From positions 17,182-81,181 of the forward strand of contig SWBL01000244.1 in the NCBI GenBank assembly GCA_024195585.1: 64,000 nucleotides of DNA. The letters are read 5' to 3'. Numbering within the stretch: position 1 is the stretch's first letter; the number at the start of each line of letters is the position of its first letter. The stretch comes from Aureobasidium sp. EXF-3400 (lineage: Eukaryota; Ascomycota; Dothideomycetes; Dothideales; Saccotheciaceae). A model generated the notes under the pieces. It did no database searches. It was not told the DNA's origin and saw nothing but the letters and a program-made list of their open reading frames with translations. Positions 22,886 through 35,016 of the stretch are shown here, in pieces. A program made the position numbers and the translations under genes.

Positions 22886-23726
22886 GATGTGTGATATGGA
22901 GAGTGCAGATGTATGATAGCAGAACAAGAAGAAGAATCAGAAGAGAGTATACGATGTCCCAACAGTGGGGAATGGGACAGGTTTTGTCTGAGGAGCAACC
23001 TTTCAAGGAGCGTCAGAGCGCCTCCACTAGTGGGGTCGGATCTGGGGCTCCAGCAAGCGGCTTTGTATGAACCTTTGCCGCTATTGGTGCATAATTTAGG
23101 CTGGAGTTCTTCCGAGAGCTTTCAGTCGCCGAGAAGACGGACGTGCCCCAAAGGTTTTCCCGAAACAGAATCAGATCTTGGAGAAGGTCTGGCGTTGAAA
23201 GGGACAGGGTTCGTGATTGCTATTAGCCGGGTGCATTGTGGTGAAGTCAATCTGTTTCGCACCGACTTCTGGAATGGAGTTGGCAAACTTTACAAGAACC
23301 AAATGGCCATGACGACCAACTGTCAAGGTCAAGAGATAGGCGGAAGGGACGAATGCAGCGACGACCGTGAAGAAGGTTCATCTGAAAGAGGCTGTTCCGA
23401 AGGTAGACGAAGCAATCTCACAAGTCTGGTCGATTTCTGTGAAGCGCGTTTCTGCCAGTGAGATAGCTCTGATTCAGGCATCATCAGCAAAGGCTCGTTG
23501 AAGGATCATCCACCGACTGTATCCTGCCATGTGAGAGCAATATACTTGGCCGGGTTGGTCGCTGTGATGTTTCGCAAAGGGCGCGTGTTTCAGAAACTGG
23601 CAAGAGCGTCAGAGTTGAAATTGTGGGGAAGGGATTCGATCTTGTTCGCGTGGCTTCAAGGAGAAGCAGCAGCAGCAGCATCCAACGACTCGAGCGGCCT
23701 CGACGATTTCAAGTCGACTCTTCGCC
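22886..23726. other. Shared promoter region of divergent genes
   Basis: About 840 bp separate lgd1 (leftward) from the rightward membrane-protein gene at 23727. No coding segment is convincing. An ATTGGTG near 23093 resembles but does not match the reverse complement of the galacturonate-regulator consensus. Confidence 0.5.
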
Positions 23727-24744
23727 ATGGCCAAAATGACAGGGCGCATCTCATTGCTGGTCCAGCTGTGCCTCGTCTTCTTCACTGCCTTGGCGCGAGC
23801 GGCAACCCAGGAGCCCCTCGTCGACGAGAAGCCCATCTATCGCGCAGGGGATGCTATCCCCGTGACGTGTCGTATGTCGTTTTTGATTAATTGCAATATG
23901 ATCCCTTACTAACACACCTCGAGTCAACAGGACATCTGATACTGGCGAGCATGTAAGCAATACACCATGCTGTGACTGATACAGCCAACTGATAGCGTGA
24001 CAGGTCACAGATGCCTCAGGGCAGCTTCAATATGTGCCCTTCCCCGTATGCAATGAGACTGGACGCCCACTAGAGATCTACTTTGGTGTCGAGAAGGACA
24101 TCAATTGCACCCTCGACTTCATCTCGGACCCCATGTTCCACCTCCTCGAGTTCTACGTCCACAACGACGCTCCCATGACCTGTCGCATCCCCACTCGTCC
24201 CTTTTCCGCTTCTTACAAGGCTCCGAAAGAAGACCCCTCGATTGAGGGCCAAGGCAGTCTCGACGATGAATACATTCCCCTGATCATTGCTTTGACAGGC
24301 ACACTACAACTCTCGCATCTCCACGTCTCTTCACACCTCAACATGCTGCTACATGCTGCTCCCAAGTCCGTCTCACCCGGTGTCATTGACGCTGCCACCG
24401 CCTATTCAATTTCTACCCGTCCACCCACTCGCATCGTCATTGGTGACGCTCTGCCCTTCACCTTCTCCATCCGCTGGTACTCTGGCCAGCAATTGCCCTC
24501 TGGTTGGTCCGGCGTCGGCGGCCACATCTACGCTAGCACTCTGATCTACTGCCTCTTGAGTGCTGGCGCCGCAGCTGCCATCTGCATCGTCTACTTCCGT
24601 GGCGTCGAACTTCCGAGAAGGCTCAGGAACCACGGCAAAGATAGAATGACCGGCGGCATGGAGGGTGGCAGATTGGGCGGATATGGTTATGCAGTAGGCA
24701 CTAGCAGCTATGCCTTGGGTTCTGCTGGAGGCAAGAGGGACTAA
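23727..24744 (+). CDS. Secretory-pathway single-pass membrane protein, unknown function
   Basis: Three exons (23727-23871, 23924-23952, 24004-24744) give 304 aa. The middle exon is only 29 bp and restores the continuous sequence VTCLNRTSDTGEHVTDASG. The first intron has a perfect TACTAAC branch site. Residues 1-25 are a signal peptide (LLVQLCLVFFTALARA). The lumenal part contains several cysteines and N-glycosylation sites. A membrane helix near residues 245-267 (STLIYCLLSAGAAAAICIVY) leads to a short Gly-rich tail. I believe homologues exist in many filamentous fungi, but I know no function for them. An endoplasmic reticulum, Golgi or surface location follows from the topology. Confidence 0.8.
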
Positions 24745-25279
24745 AAGTTTGCATCATCTTGAACATCTCTTCTACAATTGTATACAAAATTCACACGTTA
24801 CAAACATGGAATCGAGTCGAGTGTATTCACGCCATCCTGGTCGCTTTGGCATCAAGTCTGTTTTCTCTGCCTGGAAACAGAGCGGCCCATTTACATGGCG
24901 ACAACAGTATGAGCAGCGCAGACACAAGCAGAAAGAAAGTTGCGACCAGGCGAACAAACCATCGAAAGCATTCAAGTCTCTCTATCCATTGTGAGAAGAT
25001 GTAAGAAAGAACTCGACCTCATAACCTAAAAGCCATCGTCCATTTTATGAAAAGAAGAGTAACCTCGTTATGACCCATCCATCCCTCGTTTACCTTCCTG
25101 ACCACCTGTATCCCAACCCAACCCCGATCATAAAGTCTTCCCCAAACAAGAATTGAAAAGTGTTTGTCGTGTTTCCTTTTGTTTCGTTGTGATGTCGAGC
25201 TCTGTCCCAGCAAAGTCTCTTGTTTTCTTTTTCTCGTTTGTGAATGTGAAGCGTTGTGTTTTTTTTTCTCGTAGTCGAA
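24745..25279. other. Convergent 3' flanks
   Basis: Space between two 3' ends. It contains a run of about ten T near 25259-25268. No gene is supported. Confidence 0.5.
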
Positions 25280-26818
25280 TCAAGACGAGGAGACAGAGGG
25301 GCCCTTGTTGATGCCCTCACCGCAGAGTTCGACGTGGGCGTTGAAGTTGCTCCAGCTCTGTAGGAACAAATCGTCAGTAAGAGTGTTGACAGAACAAGGG
25401 CAGATCACTTACGCAGGAAGCTGTGATGGGCATGCTGCCCTGTGAGTACTGGACAACCTTGTTGTTCCTGTTGATGCTGACCTGAGGAGTAGTTCCACTG
25501 GAACCAAGATCCTCAGGGAAAGGAACCATAGAAAGAGCAGGACCGGAAGAGTTGGCCTCAAACTCCCAGTACTCGTTGGCACCTACGCTGATAGAGATGG
25601 TGGCCTTGTCCTTGACCAGAGCCCATGCAAACACGGCATCGGTGGGATAGTTCTGGTTCTTGATCTTGCTCGAGGAACCGCCGTAGCATGCAGCGGCCTT
25701 GGGGTGCACGCGGTACCAGTAAACGACTTGGTCCATGGTGATGGCAGGGGCCTGGCCATTCTTCCACCAGTTCAGGTAGTACTTGGCCATGACGCGCCAG
25801 GGTGCGTGGTTCATGCCTTCGACATAGTTTTGCATGCCGTTGCTGTAGGTGACATAGTCAGTGGCGCTGGTATTCGTCATGCTGGGAAGATCGCGTAGGT
25901 AGTGTGATTCGCAAAAGTCGTTCCAGGTAAGCACTTCGATGATATCGGGAGAGAACTGGTTGTTGGCAATGGTGTGCAGACGCTGGGCGAAGAGGGTGTC
26001 TGAGTAGGCGACCCAAGAGTCAGAAGCGATACCGTTGTTGAGATCCTTGTATTGCCAGGGGGAGACGGCCATGATGTAAGGTCCAGTCTTTCCGTTCTGG
26101 GTCAGCGCAGCCTTGAATGCTTCGTCGGCGGTGCAGGTCATGTTGGCGTCCATCAGAGGCCATGCTTGCCCTTGATAGTCGTTAGTCAGAGTTGACAGCC
26201 AGACATGTATAATCACTCACAGTTGAAGTAACCATCGATAGAAGGGTAGTCGCTGACCATCTTGGCAGCAGACTGCTGAGCATTGGTTTGAGCAGCTTGT
26301 GCGTACGAGACAAGAGCAGGAGCCAGGGAGATCGGGCTGCCTGCGCTCTTGCAAGAGTTCTTGAGGTTCTGGAAGAATTGGTTTCCGTATGCATCGTTGT
26401 CGTCGCCAGCATAGGTCGAGACAAGAACATTAGTGTTCCAGCGCATAGTAGCAGAGCTGCTAGCATGCTTAGTAATCATGTCAGTCATGAAAGTCGTGTT
26501 CCAGAAAGTGTTGCAAGTGGTGTAGCTCATGTCGAAAGAGAACATGAGCTTGAAGCCGGTGTTCTCGGCAGCTTCGAAAGCATCATCGATACGGCTGATC
26601 TGCCATTTGCGGCTGGGCGAGGTGCAGTCCGGTGGGATCCAGTTCAGAGAGAAACCATCGATGCCGGCCTGCTGAGCAGCCTTCATGTCAGTCATCCACT
26701 GTCCCACGGTGTAGGCATAGGAGTTGTCGAGCATGAAATGCGCAACAACAGACTTTGCGGCGACAAGGTGAAGATTGATGACAGCAAGTGCCAAAGCGGT
26801 CCAGAACTTGGAAAACAT
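25280..26818 (-). CDS. GH71 secreted alpha-1,3-glucanase (mutanase)
   Basis: Three exons (26818-26221, 26170-25413, 25357-25280; introns 50 and 55 bp) give 477 aa. A signal peptide ends at about residue 21 (AVINLHLVAA). The mature protein opens with KSVVAHFMLDN, the start of the GH71 domain. IDGFSLNW, FKLMFSFDMSY and DGYFNWQAWP follow, with the last spanning the first splice junction. Other family blocks are VLTWNDFCESHYLRD and the region around WVAYSD. Asp and Glu residues in these blocks form the inverting active site that cleaves alpha-1,3-glucan, a fungal cell-wall and spore polymer. It lacks the C-terminal carbohydrate-binding modules of some mutanases. Likely roles are self-wall remodelling, spore separation or attack on other fungi. 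Confidence 0.9.
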
Positions 26819-28745
26819 CTTCAGGTGGTCGTTTGGCTCAACGTGAACGCTGGAGTTGGATCAAGAAAAGTGTTTGTTTTGAGAGGCGCAAGCGCTTGAA
26901 CTGTTGACTTGTAAAGTGAAGAGAATGAAGCAAAAGGAGTGGCACACTACTATCAAAGCAGTGCAAGGGTATGTCAAAGGAGTGACTGAATGAATGGAAA
27001 GGCGAAAACGCCAAAAAAGACTGTATAACAGACTGACCAAGAGAAGAGAGATACAAAAGCAAGGAAAGGGATGCACACCTACAAGGCCTATATAAAAAGT
27101 CTACAGAGAATCCAAGGAGGCGGCCACACCTCGTCTGCACACGTGAAAAATGCCATGCTCCCAAGTTTGATTGCGCTGCCGTTACTCGCAAACTGGTTGG
27201 TTCGGAAGGGAGAGAGGGATGGAGACTCCAGAACTGGTGCAGCAGACAGTAACCGGGAGGGCCCGCACCTGTTGTATCAGATATAGAAGGCTGCATGAGA
27301 TGCAGAAGCGTTTCAGGAGCCGCAAAGCTGTTCGCCATTGCCGTGCTTCCAGATCCACGTCGAATTACAGACATACTGGCTCGTGGAGGTAGAGATGGGC
27401 TCATAGAACATAGAACGAAGACTCCGTTCGATAAATTCAGGTCGTGAGCAGATGAGGCTTGCTTCAGAGAGGCACATCCAGGAGCCATGATCTCTGTGAC
27501 ACGGCTCTGGCTGGGAGATAATTTTCACAGCTACGTTTCTGACACACATCTGCATGTGGAGAGGAAGCACTCAGCGCTTAGCACACCTGCCCGCCTGATG
27601 CCCGTACCCTACTAGGGCAGCGCTCTTCGGACTCCGAACATCCGTCTATAGGGAAATTAACCTGAAGACCCACACAGGTGTTTTGTGTGGTATTGGTGAT
27701 AAGAGTGTGCGACCTTTGGTGCACGCCGCGCCGAAAGCGCAAACAGCCTACAGCATTGCCACTGTCCATTCCATGTCTACGGTCACAGCACACGTCACTC
27801 GTCGTGGCTCCAAAAGGAGGGTTGATAAAACAGATTCTTCTCGAGTAGCACGTTAAGGTTTTGCAAGACTGCTGTCAACCGCCAAGCCGAGCGCAAACAA
27901 CCATTGCTCGGAGTGCATCACATCTGCTACCAAACGCACGTCAACACAGTTGTTGTTTCAGATGCACCGCAATTTCGACATCCCGCTCTCAATCTAACCA
28001 GCCCTAGGACCAGTTCAACTCTCGAACATGCGGGTTAATGACACAAGGGCCGACTTGGTTTCCCGGATGATCATCATCAACAAGTCATCCAAGACGACCG
28101 GGTTGCAATCACAGGTAGCAATCAGCAACAACAAACATGTGTGCTGCCTAGGTAAGTGCAGCTTGTGCTACATGCGTATGCCCTAGAGACAGGGATCACG
28201 ACTCCCTACTTGTCAAGAGAATAGATCAAGGAGAAACCGGTGGCCACGATGAAATTGGCTATGCATGGGTGCGTGCTGCTCTACGAGATGTCGTTTTCTT
28301 CTGCCTCCAACTCTCCCCTGATTTGTGGGACAAAGGCTAACAAGAGCAGTTGGAGAGAAAGAAATTAGCCCGACTCCTGCATAGAAATCCACCGAGTCTA
28401 ACGGAACCTCGTTCTCTGAAGCTCTGCTTTGTCGCCATGGTGTTCACCAGTGTTCATCAAGTTGTGCTGGTTGTGTATAACGCGAACAAGTCATGTTATG
28501 CGAGCTTAATGCTTTCGGCGAAAGCAGGGCGGCGTCCGGATCGGAAAGAGAAAACGAGATAAAGACTGACGATCATCGGCACTAAGGCGTGTGCGGATGC
28601 GGGGCAATTCGATTGGTCAGTGGCGATAAGTGCCATCAATGATGATGATGCTTGCTTCTCCTTGTCTCCTGCCCCTCGTCGTCCTTCATCCACCTCACTC
28701 TCGCTCACTGCACTCGAGTTCCCGGTTCATTGGCGCACTCTCATC
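26819..28745. other. Long intergenic region between divergent genes
   Basis: About 1.9 kb between the GH71 and R3H genes, which point away from each other. A 216-codon open frame on the minus strand (27488-26838) is low-complexity, has no motif and overlaps the presumed GH71 leader, so I do not call it. No repeats or RNA genes were seen. Confidence 0.45.
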
Positions 28746-29822
28746 ATGGCTATCTCGCACGATCCTATCACCGCAGCGCCCACAGGCATCGACATTGAGG
28801 CATGGACAGTTGAACAGGCAGCCGAGGCGCTACAGGCAACGACCATCTCGACGCCGACCTCTCCTAGACCCCGCGCCAACGTCACAATCGAGATTCCGCT
28901 AGATGACAATGCTCTCGCTGCCGCAAATGATATGGCTACCGCCAAGCCACGATCAAAGCAAGAAGTCCATACCGTCTACAAGAGGCGAGAACCCGTCCGC
29001 CGCGATAGTCTAAAACGCCGCGAAGCCTTGCTCAAGGGTAAAGAGGGAAGCCGTCGCAGGCAGCGATGGGAGAACGATCGCCTGCTCAGCAACCCATACG
29101 CTCAACCCCCGTTACCCAGCGACTGGGAAGTCCGTCCTACATACCCCATTCATGACGTCCCATACTTCCTGGCACCGCTTTGGGATGCCGAGTACAAGGC
29201 CAAGGCACAGGCCAAGGTGAACACACGTCGTGCAAACAATGTTGGCGACACTCGCGCACATGGTTCCAAGGACGAGCAGGCCGCGGCAAGAGTCCCGCGT
29301 GAACTCCGCGAGAAACTTAAGAAGAGCCGAGGTGCAAAGAACATGCTCCAGGACCTCGAAGACGAGGTTAGAAGCTTCGTACAACAATGGTCCGCCAAGG
29401 AGCGCCAGCTAGCTGAGGATGGGTTGGTTGATGCTGACAGTGAGGACGAGGAAATCGTCTTCGTTGGCCGTAATGGTGCAATGAGCGATGATCGCAAGCG
29501 TTCGAAGAGTGTCGTCAGTGATGACAGCAGTACGAGCATTAGCAGTGATGATTTAGCAAAGGAACGAATGATCCTTGAGAGTCTCGCTGATGATCGTAGC
29601 GCTGCATTTGGGTACGTATATGCTTTTGCTTTTAGTGATAGTGACCGCTCGCTGACAGTCATTAGACGCTGGCTTGTACATTCAATCGCGACATATTATG
29701 GCTTAGAGACGTGGTCAGTCACTAAGGGCAGCCCAGCTCGTCGCGAGGCCTACATAGGTCTTAAGCATAAGGTTGCACCAGCGTTCACTGAACTACCACG
29801 ACCTCTTTATGTTCTTGTCTAG
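28746..29822 (+). CDS. R3H-associated domain protein, probable nucleic-acid binding
   Basis: Two exons (28746-29611 and 29666-29822) give 340 aa. Residues about 75-140 form the R3H-associated N-terminal block (KRREPVRRDSLKRREALLKG and PPLPSDWEVRPTYP). An acidic-serine-rich linker follows. The C-terminal part (RWLVHSIATYYGLETWSVT) looks like an R3H domain, a single-stranded nucleic-acid-binding fold. The 54-bp intron has proper GTACGT and TTAG ends, but its length is a multiple of three and it contains no stop, so retention would simply add 18 residues. A nuclear or RNA-related role is likely from the domains. No precise function is known to me. Confidence 0.8.
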   Translation: MAISHDPITAAPTGIDIEAWTVEQAAEALQATTISTPTSPRPRANVTIEIPLDDNALAAANDMATAKPRSKQEVHTVYKRREPVRRDSLKRREALLKGKEGSRRRQRWENDRLLSNPYAQPPLPSDWEVRPTYPIHDVPYFLAPLWDAEYKAKAQAKVNTRRANNVGDTRAHGSKDEQAAARVPRELREKLKKSRGAKNMLQDLEDEVRSFVQQWSAKERQLAEDGLVDADSEDEEIVFVGRNGAMSDDRKRSKSVVSDDSSTSISSDDLAKERMILESLADDRSAAFGYVYAFAFSDSDRSLTVIRRWLVHSIATYYGLETWSVTKGSPARREAYIGLKHKVAPAFTELPRPLYVLV

Positions 29823-30303
29823 ATTTTGATAGACTCCGTTTTCTGTTCGCTGTTCATATATCGACTACACCGGAATAGACGTCCGTTTGCGGTCTTTCGC
29901 CGCTAGAAGTGCTACTTGAAAGCCTGTTTCGGCTTTGTCACCCTCAACTGCTCATTCGCTCATGCTTCGTGGTGTGGCCAGTATCTTCGCATATATGCTA
30001 TCATTCCTTCCTTCCTAAGGTGTTGCAGTTCACCGCCTTTACCCGATTGGTCATTCTAACCCTTTCATGCCTCGGACACTATCATTTTTCGTGTCCACTC
30101 ATGCACGGTGCATGTTTATATTCTGTATTTTTGGATACGTTCTGCTGATTATATTGCGTTAAAACTAGCAATTTAGCACATACGGCCACAGTCAGCTGAA
30201 AACTGGGACTTGGTGGCAGGTTGCAGGTCAGGGAGCTAGGGTCGTATTAAGCAATATACCTTCGTACACGACAGCTAAAGAACAACTAAAACTCGAACAT
30301 CTT
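29823..30303. other. Intergenic region
   Basis: 3' flanks of the R3H gene and of the receptor remnant. No gene is supported. Confidence 0.5.
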
Positions 30304-30519
30304 TCAGGAAAGCAGGCTGAGACCTCGTAGTAACTTGGATTCATCTCTCCATTTCGATGGTGGCTTTCTTGCAGATCGCATGAATTTGTTGTCGTATCCG
30401 AGCTGGGCGTGGACTGTTGTCAAGCTTCTTTGGAATAGACTTCGGGCCTCGTCGCTGAACGCAACATCGACCAGAGGCTCCCACAATCGCATTGCTTTAA
30501 CCGTTTCGCCGTGGGTTGT
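30304..30519 (-). pseudogene. Frameshifted C-terminal tail of the NLR gene
   Basis: The TPR frame of the receptor meets a stop at 30497-30499. Skipping one base within about 30512-30520 restores an open frame that reads [17 protein letters not shown] and continues for some 70 residues to a stop at 30304. The restored segment keeps the helical hairpin pattern of the TPRs before it ([14 protein letters not shown] resembles the preceding units). No GT-AG intron of workable size could bridge the change. Either the gene has a recent one-base insertion or the sequence has an error here. Part of this tail is duplicated at 36701-36782. Confidence 0.6.
30309..30390 (-). repeat. NLR-tail segment duplicated at 36.7 kb
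   Basis: The minus strand of this 82-bp stretch matches the plus strand at 36701-36782 at roughly 85-90% identity. Translation of both gives KF(M/I)RSA.KP.SKWRD.SKLLRGLSL, so the duplication carries coding sequence of the receptor C-terminus in inverted orientation. Confidence 0.75.
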
Positions 30520-33500
30520 ATACGCAGGCTAATGCATGTATGGTGAGTTGACGATCTTGGTCTTCCAATGGCAAGAGTCGGGCTTCGACATCGACCAGTT
30601 CTTGAAGCAGCTTGATGGCGTCTTCATGCCTTCCGAATTCATGATATAGCTCGCCTAGCAGCCTGACATAATCGCGTGTCTCTTCGTCATCTAGGGGTCC
30701 ATCTTTTCTTCGGACAGACAACCATTGCTCCAAGACTCTTGTTGCATTCTCAGTGTCTCCTGTGTCAGTGTACGCTGTTGCCAAACCCAGAATGTCACCC
30801 TTTCGCTTCACGTTGGCGGGCAAGTCCGATTCCAGCGATGCGATTTCTTCCCAGATCTCGATTGCTTTCTCGGATCTACCATAGTCCTGATAAGCACATG
30901 CGAGCACGTTCATGGTGTTGAGCCGCTCTCTGTGCTTGCGACCCAAGACACTGGCCCTAACGACGGCCAGCGGACCCAAGACAGCGATAGCTTTGTCGTA
31001 TTCTTCTGCGTAGTTGTAAGCCAATCCAAGACAATGCTGCGCTGAATGAAGAAGATGGTCATCAGGCTCCAAACATCTACTCATAACCTTGATCAGACGT
31101 TTCAGCATTGGGATGGCTTCCATGTGTCGACCGTGGCGGACGTATACAGAAGCTACTAGTTTTTTTGCATCCAGAACGTCTGGATCATCTTTAGGCAAGT
31201 ACGCTTCCCTGGCCCGGATGACTTGCCAACCCAACTTTATAGCCTGGTCAGGATGCTCTTCAGCAAGGCATTCCGCCTCGCCCTGAAGCAGTAGTTTCAT
31301 TCTGAAACACTCTGTAGACTCATCAAGTTTACATCTTTTACCAAGTAGGTGCAGTATCTTTCGAGCCTCAGTACGGCTGCTGTTGATCAACAACTGAGAC
31401 GCAAAGAAGTAGAGTACTCGACCCGTGTTCAAGGGTATCTCGCACGACGAACGTCTTTGAGGCCAATGATGATAACACTGTTGAATGTGAGGGTACAGAT
31501 CTGTCATGTAGGCTTCCGGAAACATCGTGAGCCCGGTGGAGAACGCGAGGAGCGAAGCCGCTTTCTTCCATGACGAATCTCGTTCCGATGTGCTTAGACG
31601 TTCTCGAGCCCAGCTGTGTACAAGAGGGTGTATCGAGATTGTGCCGGTTTCCTTATCTAGATTGATTAACGAGAGTTGAAAAAGGCGTGCTCTGCTCGTC
31701 AGGTAATCTTTCAATGAGTTCTGACCGATAACTGAAAAGACTTGCTGACAGTGCCAGAGACACACCTGATCAATCTCTCCTTCGATCCATTTGGAATGTG
31801 AGATTGATTTGAGGGTCCGGCTCTTTATAGACGAGCGACCCCTGGCGAATTTCTGGAGACCGGACTTCCATCTTGGGGTTTTGCGTTCAGTGCGATCATC
31901 TTGTTCATAATCTTGTTGCATTTCATGTTCGCTTTTACAGCTTTTCAGGGCTCTGACGAAGATTTCTTCCTGTATGTCTTCATGATGAAAAAAGGATAGA
32001 ACACCAAGTAATTCGAGCGCCAAACAGTCTTCGCGAGCGCTTGACCCTTCTAGTGCGGCTGCTGTCACTTCGAAAGTCGAATATACATCTCCATAACTCT
32101 GGTTGAATTTTTCATGCATCATCCGCCTCGGTTGGCGCCTGAAGACATCTGGGTATTGCTCCAGAGTGCAGTAACCTTTGTTGATGTAAGAACCAGCAAG
32201 CACCAGAGCCAACACAAGCTGCTGGAGGAGAGTGACAACTTCCTCAGCATAGGATTTCTGTCTTGCCCAAGATACTGGCTTCAGACCACATGCTTTGAGT
32301 ACAAGAGCAACCGCATCTTCGCGATCCAGGATATCCAAGTTTTGTGGTTTGCCCAGATGTTGGTACTTGACCAAACGTGTGGTGAAAATGATGCTACCTC
32401 TTTGAGATGGCGGAATGTATTGGGTATAGTCGATCGTTTCGTCGTCGCAGTTGTCCAGGATGAGAAGCCAAGAACGACCGACATTTGCAAGCCAATGACG
32501 AACAGAGTTTATGTCAGTGTCCTTCAGTCCGCAGACATGCGCAATCCGTACGAAGCTCTGTTCGGCGGTTGTTTTTGTATTGGCGTCGACCCAGAACACG
32601 GCCCAGAACCTTGAAAAGTCAGCAAACCAAGATTTAATTGAATGATCACCCGCACGTACTTGTCCCTGTTCGCCTCTGCAAATCTTATAGCGACTTCGCT
32701 CTTGCCTGAACCACCCATGCCTTGGAGCACGGATATTTGGCGTGAAGGTTGGATTTCGACATTGGGATCTGGTAGTAACTGTTTATTCAACTTGCTCAGG
32801 ACGGCCACACGGCCCGTGAACAGTGAACTGGATCTACGAGGCATGATCCAATACTGATTGCCTATATTCAGTTGTGTCAGCAACGTTTGTGAACCAGTGC
32901 CTGAAAAAGAATGCAGGGACTTGTGGTAAGGGTGGTTGATTTGGTCGGTGAATAGTTTGGGATTGCTGAGACCAGACGCTATGCTTGTTGGTACATAAGA
33001 GCTATTGACCGCGGGGAGCAAAGCAGAGATTGAGTCTTTCTACCTCACCATCACCTTGGGCAGGATACATGTTGGGAGGCATGTGTTACATGGAACCAAC
33101 GGAGAACTAACCGATCGAAGGCAAGGCAGACACAGCTGTTGGAGTCACTACTGCCAGAACCTCTTTGGCATATGCAGCAGCCGTCGCTGCAGCATATCTG
33201 TGCCAGTCGTCATTCTTGTGCGTGTCTGCATAGTCCGATATTCCTCGGACCACCAAGCAGGGAAATGCGGCGTCTAGCCCAGCGGCCTCCATCTCAAAGC
33301 ACAGTACACCATGTCTTGCATGAATGTCCCGTGCCAATCGAGCGTCTTTGATAACCGCATCTCCCGAAGCGATGGGTCCGTAATGAACTGCAGGGTATGC
33401 AAAAGGCCGTCTAGATCGTCTGCACAATTGGTCTCTATCACAACCCCTGCACGATCTTCCAGTGTTTCTGTGTGTGTAGCTGGCTTCGAAGAGTCGATCG

Positions 33501-34128
33501 CGAGCTGTCAGTGTGTGTCAGAGCATGTTTAGCGGAACAACAGCGCCTCTCAGTGGTTCTACATACCTGGTCGTGGGGCAAAGCTAACAATCGCTTGTTT
33601 GTGAAGACTCGCGATATAGTCTCGATCTCCACACATGTGATTCCGTTGAATGATACCAACGGCAGTTCGGAGTGGCCTGGGAGCCTTGTCCATGACACCC
33701 CTTGGAACGAAGTCGGAGTCTTGTATATATTTCCCATGATCATATTGTATAACACCTGGACCATTGTCCTCGGCTACGCCGACCACAATGTCTCCAAGCC
33801 GAATATCGGTCTTAGAAGTCCACACACCACCTGCAATACCGACCATGAGGCCGAACTTGAGGTTGGGGAATGTGCGACGCATGTCCTTGGCCACAGTTGC
33901 AGCAGAGGCTTTTCCAGTCTCAGCTAGCGGTAGCTGAGCAATAGCGATGTTGTGGAACCCATCTCCAGTCTTCAAGTTGACACGGCCGTACGTGTAGATG
34001 TTGTCGTCGTGTTTTGGAAGCGGTATTGTCTCATGGTACACATGATCGAGCATCAATTGGGCGACTGATGCTTCCGTTGCCAGTGCACAAATCCAGCCGA
34101 TCTGAATATCGTCCAAGGAAAGGACCAT
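30497..34128 (-). CDS. NOD-like receptor: nucleoside phosphorylase - NB-ARC - TPR
   Basis: Four exons (34128-33567, 33504-33112, 33035-32660, 32609-30497; introns 62, 76 and 50 bp) give 1147 aa to the first stop. Residues about 8-315 form a purine-nucleoside-phosphorylase-like (PNP_UDP) domain ([31 protein letters not shown]). An NB-ARC ATPase follows: P-loop GMGGSGKS near 424-431, Walker [19 protein letters not shown], an altered GLPL region [11 protein letters not shown], and HPLVHSWAR at the MHD position. The C-terminal 550 residues are TPR repeats. Fungal proteins of this make-up are intracellular receptors. Related ones control heterokaryon incompatibility and programmed cell death, the N-terminal domain being the effector and the TPRs the sensor. 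The last TPR segment seems lost through a frameshift near 30515. It is otherwise full length with all nucleotide-binding motifs present. Confidence 0.88.
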
Positions 34129-35016
34129 GGCGGGCTTAGGTCTTGCGATTCGTTACAGTGACTTAGCGTCTTGGTCTACCTATGTTACTCGGAGGCCAGT
34201 CTGTATCAGTCTCACCGACCGGGTTCCAACTTACTTGTGAGCTGTTACGGACCGAGCACTGCTTCGAAAGATAGTAAGAAGGCAAGTCCTGTCATGCTCG
34301 TGGACCTCAACGACTGGAGATAGCGCGTGACTCTTAGTGAACTGAAGAGCAGCGACAAGGCGCAGTCTATGCATGGGTGAGTACCGAGGTCCGAGAAGAG
34401 TGAGTATGACCATACCAAGGATGTGATATCGCTGTGCTCATGCGTGTCGCGATGAACAGGGGTAGGTATACAGCGTATCAAGCATCATCGCAGTCAATTC
34501 CAAATTGCCTGGCCACACTAATACGCGCTATCGAATGCCATACGCCTCTGAGAAAGGCAAGACGTATCGAAAATTGACGTAGTGTAGGCGCCAAGGCCAA
34601 AACAAGGCATCTCGAGATACCCAGATTTAGAAGCTTAGGACGAAAGACGGTTGGGGAGCTGACAGACAAGCAGCCATGTCTGAGCCTCGACTCTTCAAGT
34701 AACTACCGTAAGCTAGATCCTTCTGATCCGCTGTCCAATACCGTGCGTTGATGGACTGACACGTCACACGCATGCCATGCATGGTTCTGAGATTAGAACG
34801 TGGACGACACATGAAGTCAACCCGGCCAGCGGTTTGCATAAGGTGATGCATGCAGCAATGACAAAACCGGCGAATCGACGTTCTCGATGCTCGAAAGAAT
34901 GCCTACGATGATATCAAGAGACAGATCCTCCGTTCATGCCGATGGGAATGATTGGATGGTGATACAGAAAGGCTGACAACCATCGACGTCGGAGGCCGGT
35001 CCCCGCCAAGAGGGAG
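34129..35016. other. Upstream region of the NLR gene
   Basis: No supported gene. It holds the presumed promoter of the leftward receptor gene. Confidence 0.45.

Noticed and set aside
23091..23100. Binding site for the galacturonate regulator upstream of lgd1
   Set aside because: The sequence departs from the consensus as I remember it, and no second site was seen.
22913..23461. 182-codon open frame in the lgd1 upstream region
   Set aside because: No recognisable motif, no splice signals and it sits in a divergent promoter. Considered chance.
26838..27488. 216-codon open frame on the minus strand upstream of the GH71 gene
   Set aside because: Low-complexity Ser/Leu/Pro sequence without motifs in the presumed leader and promoter of the GH71 gene.
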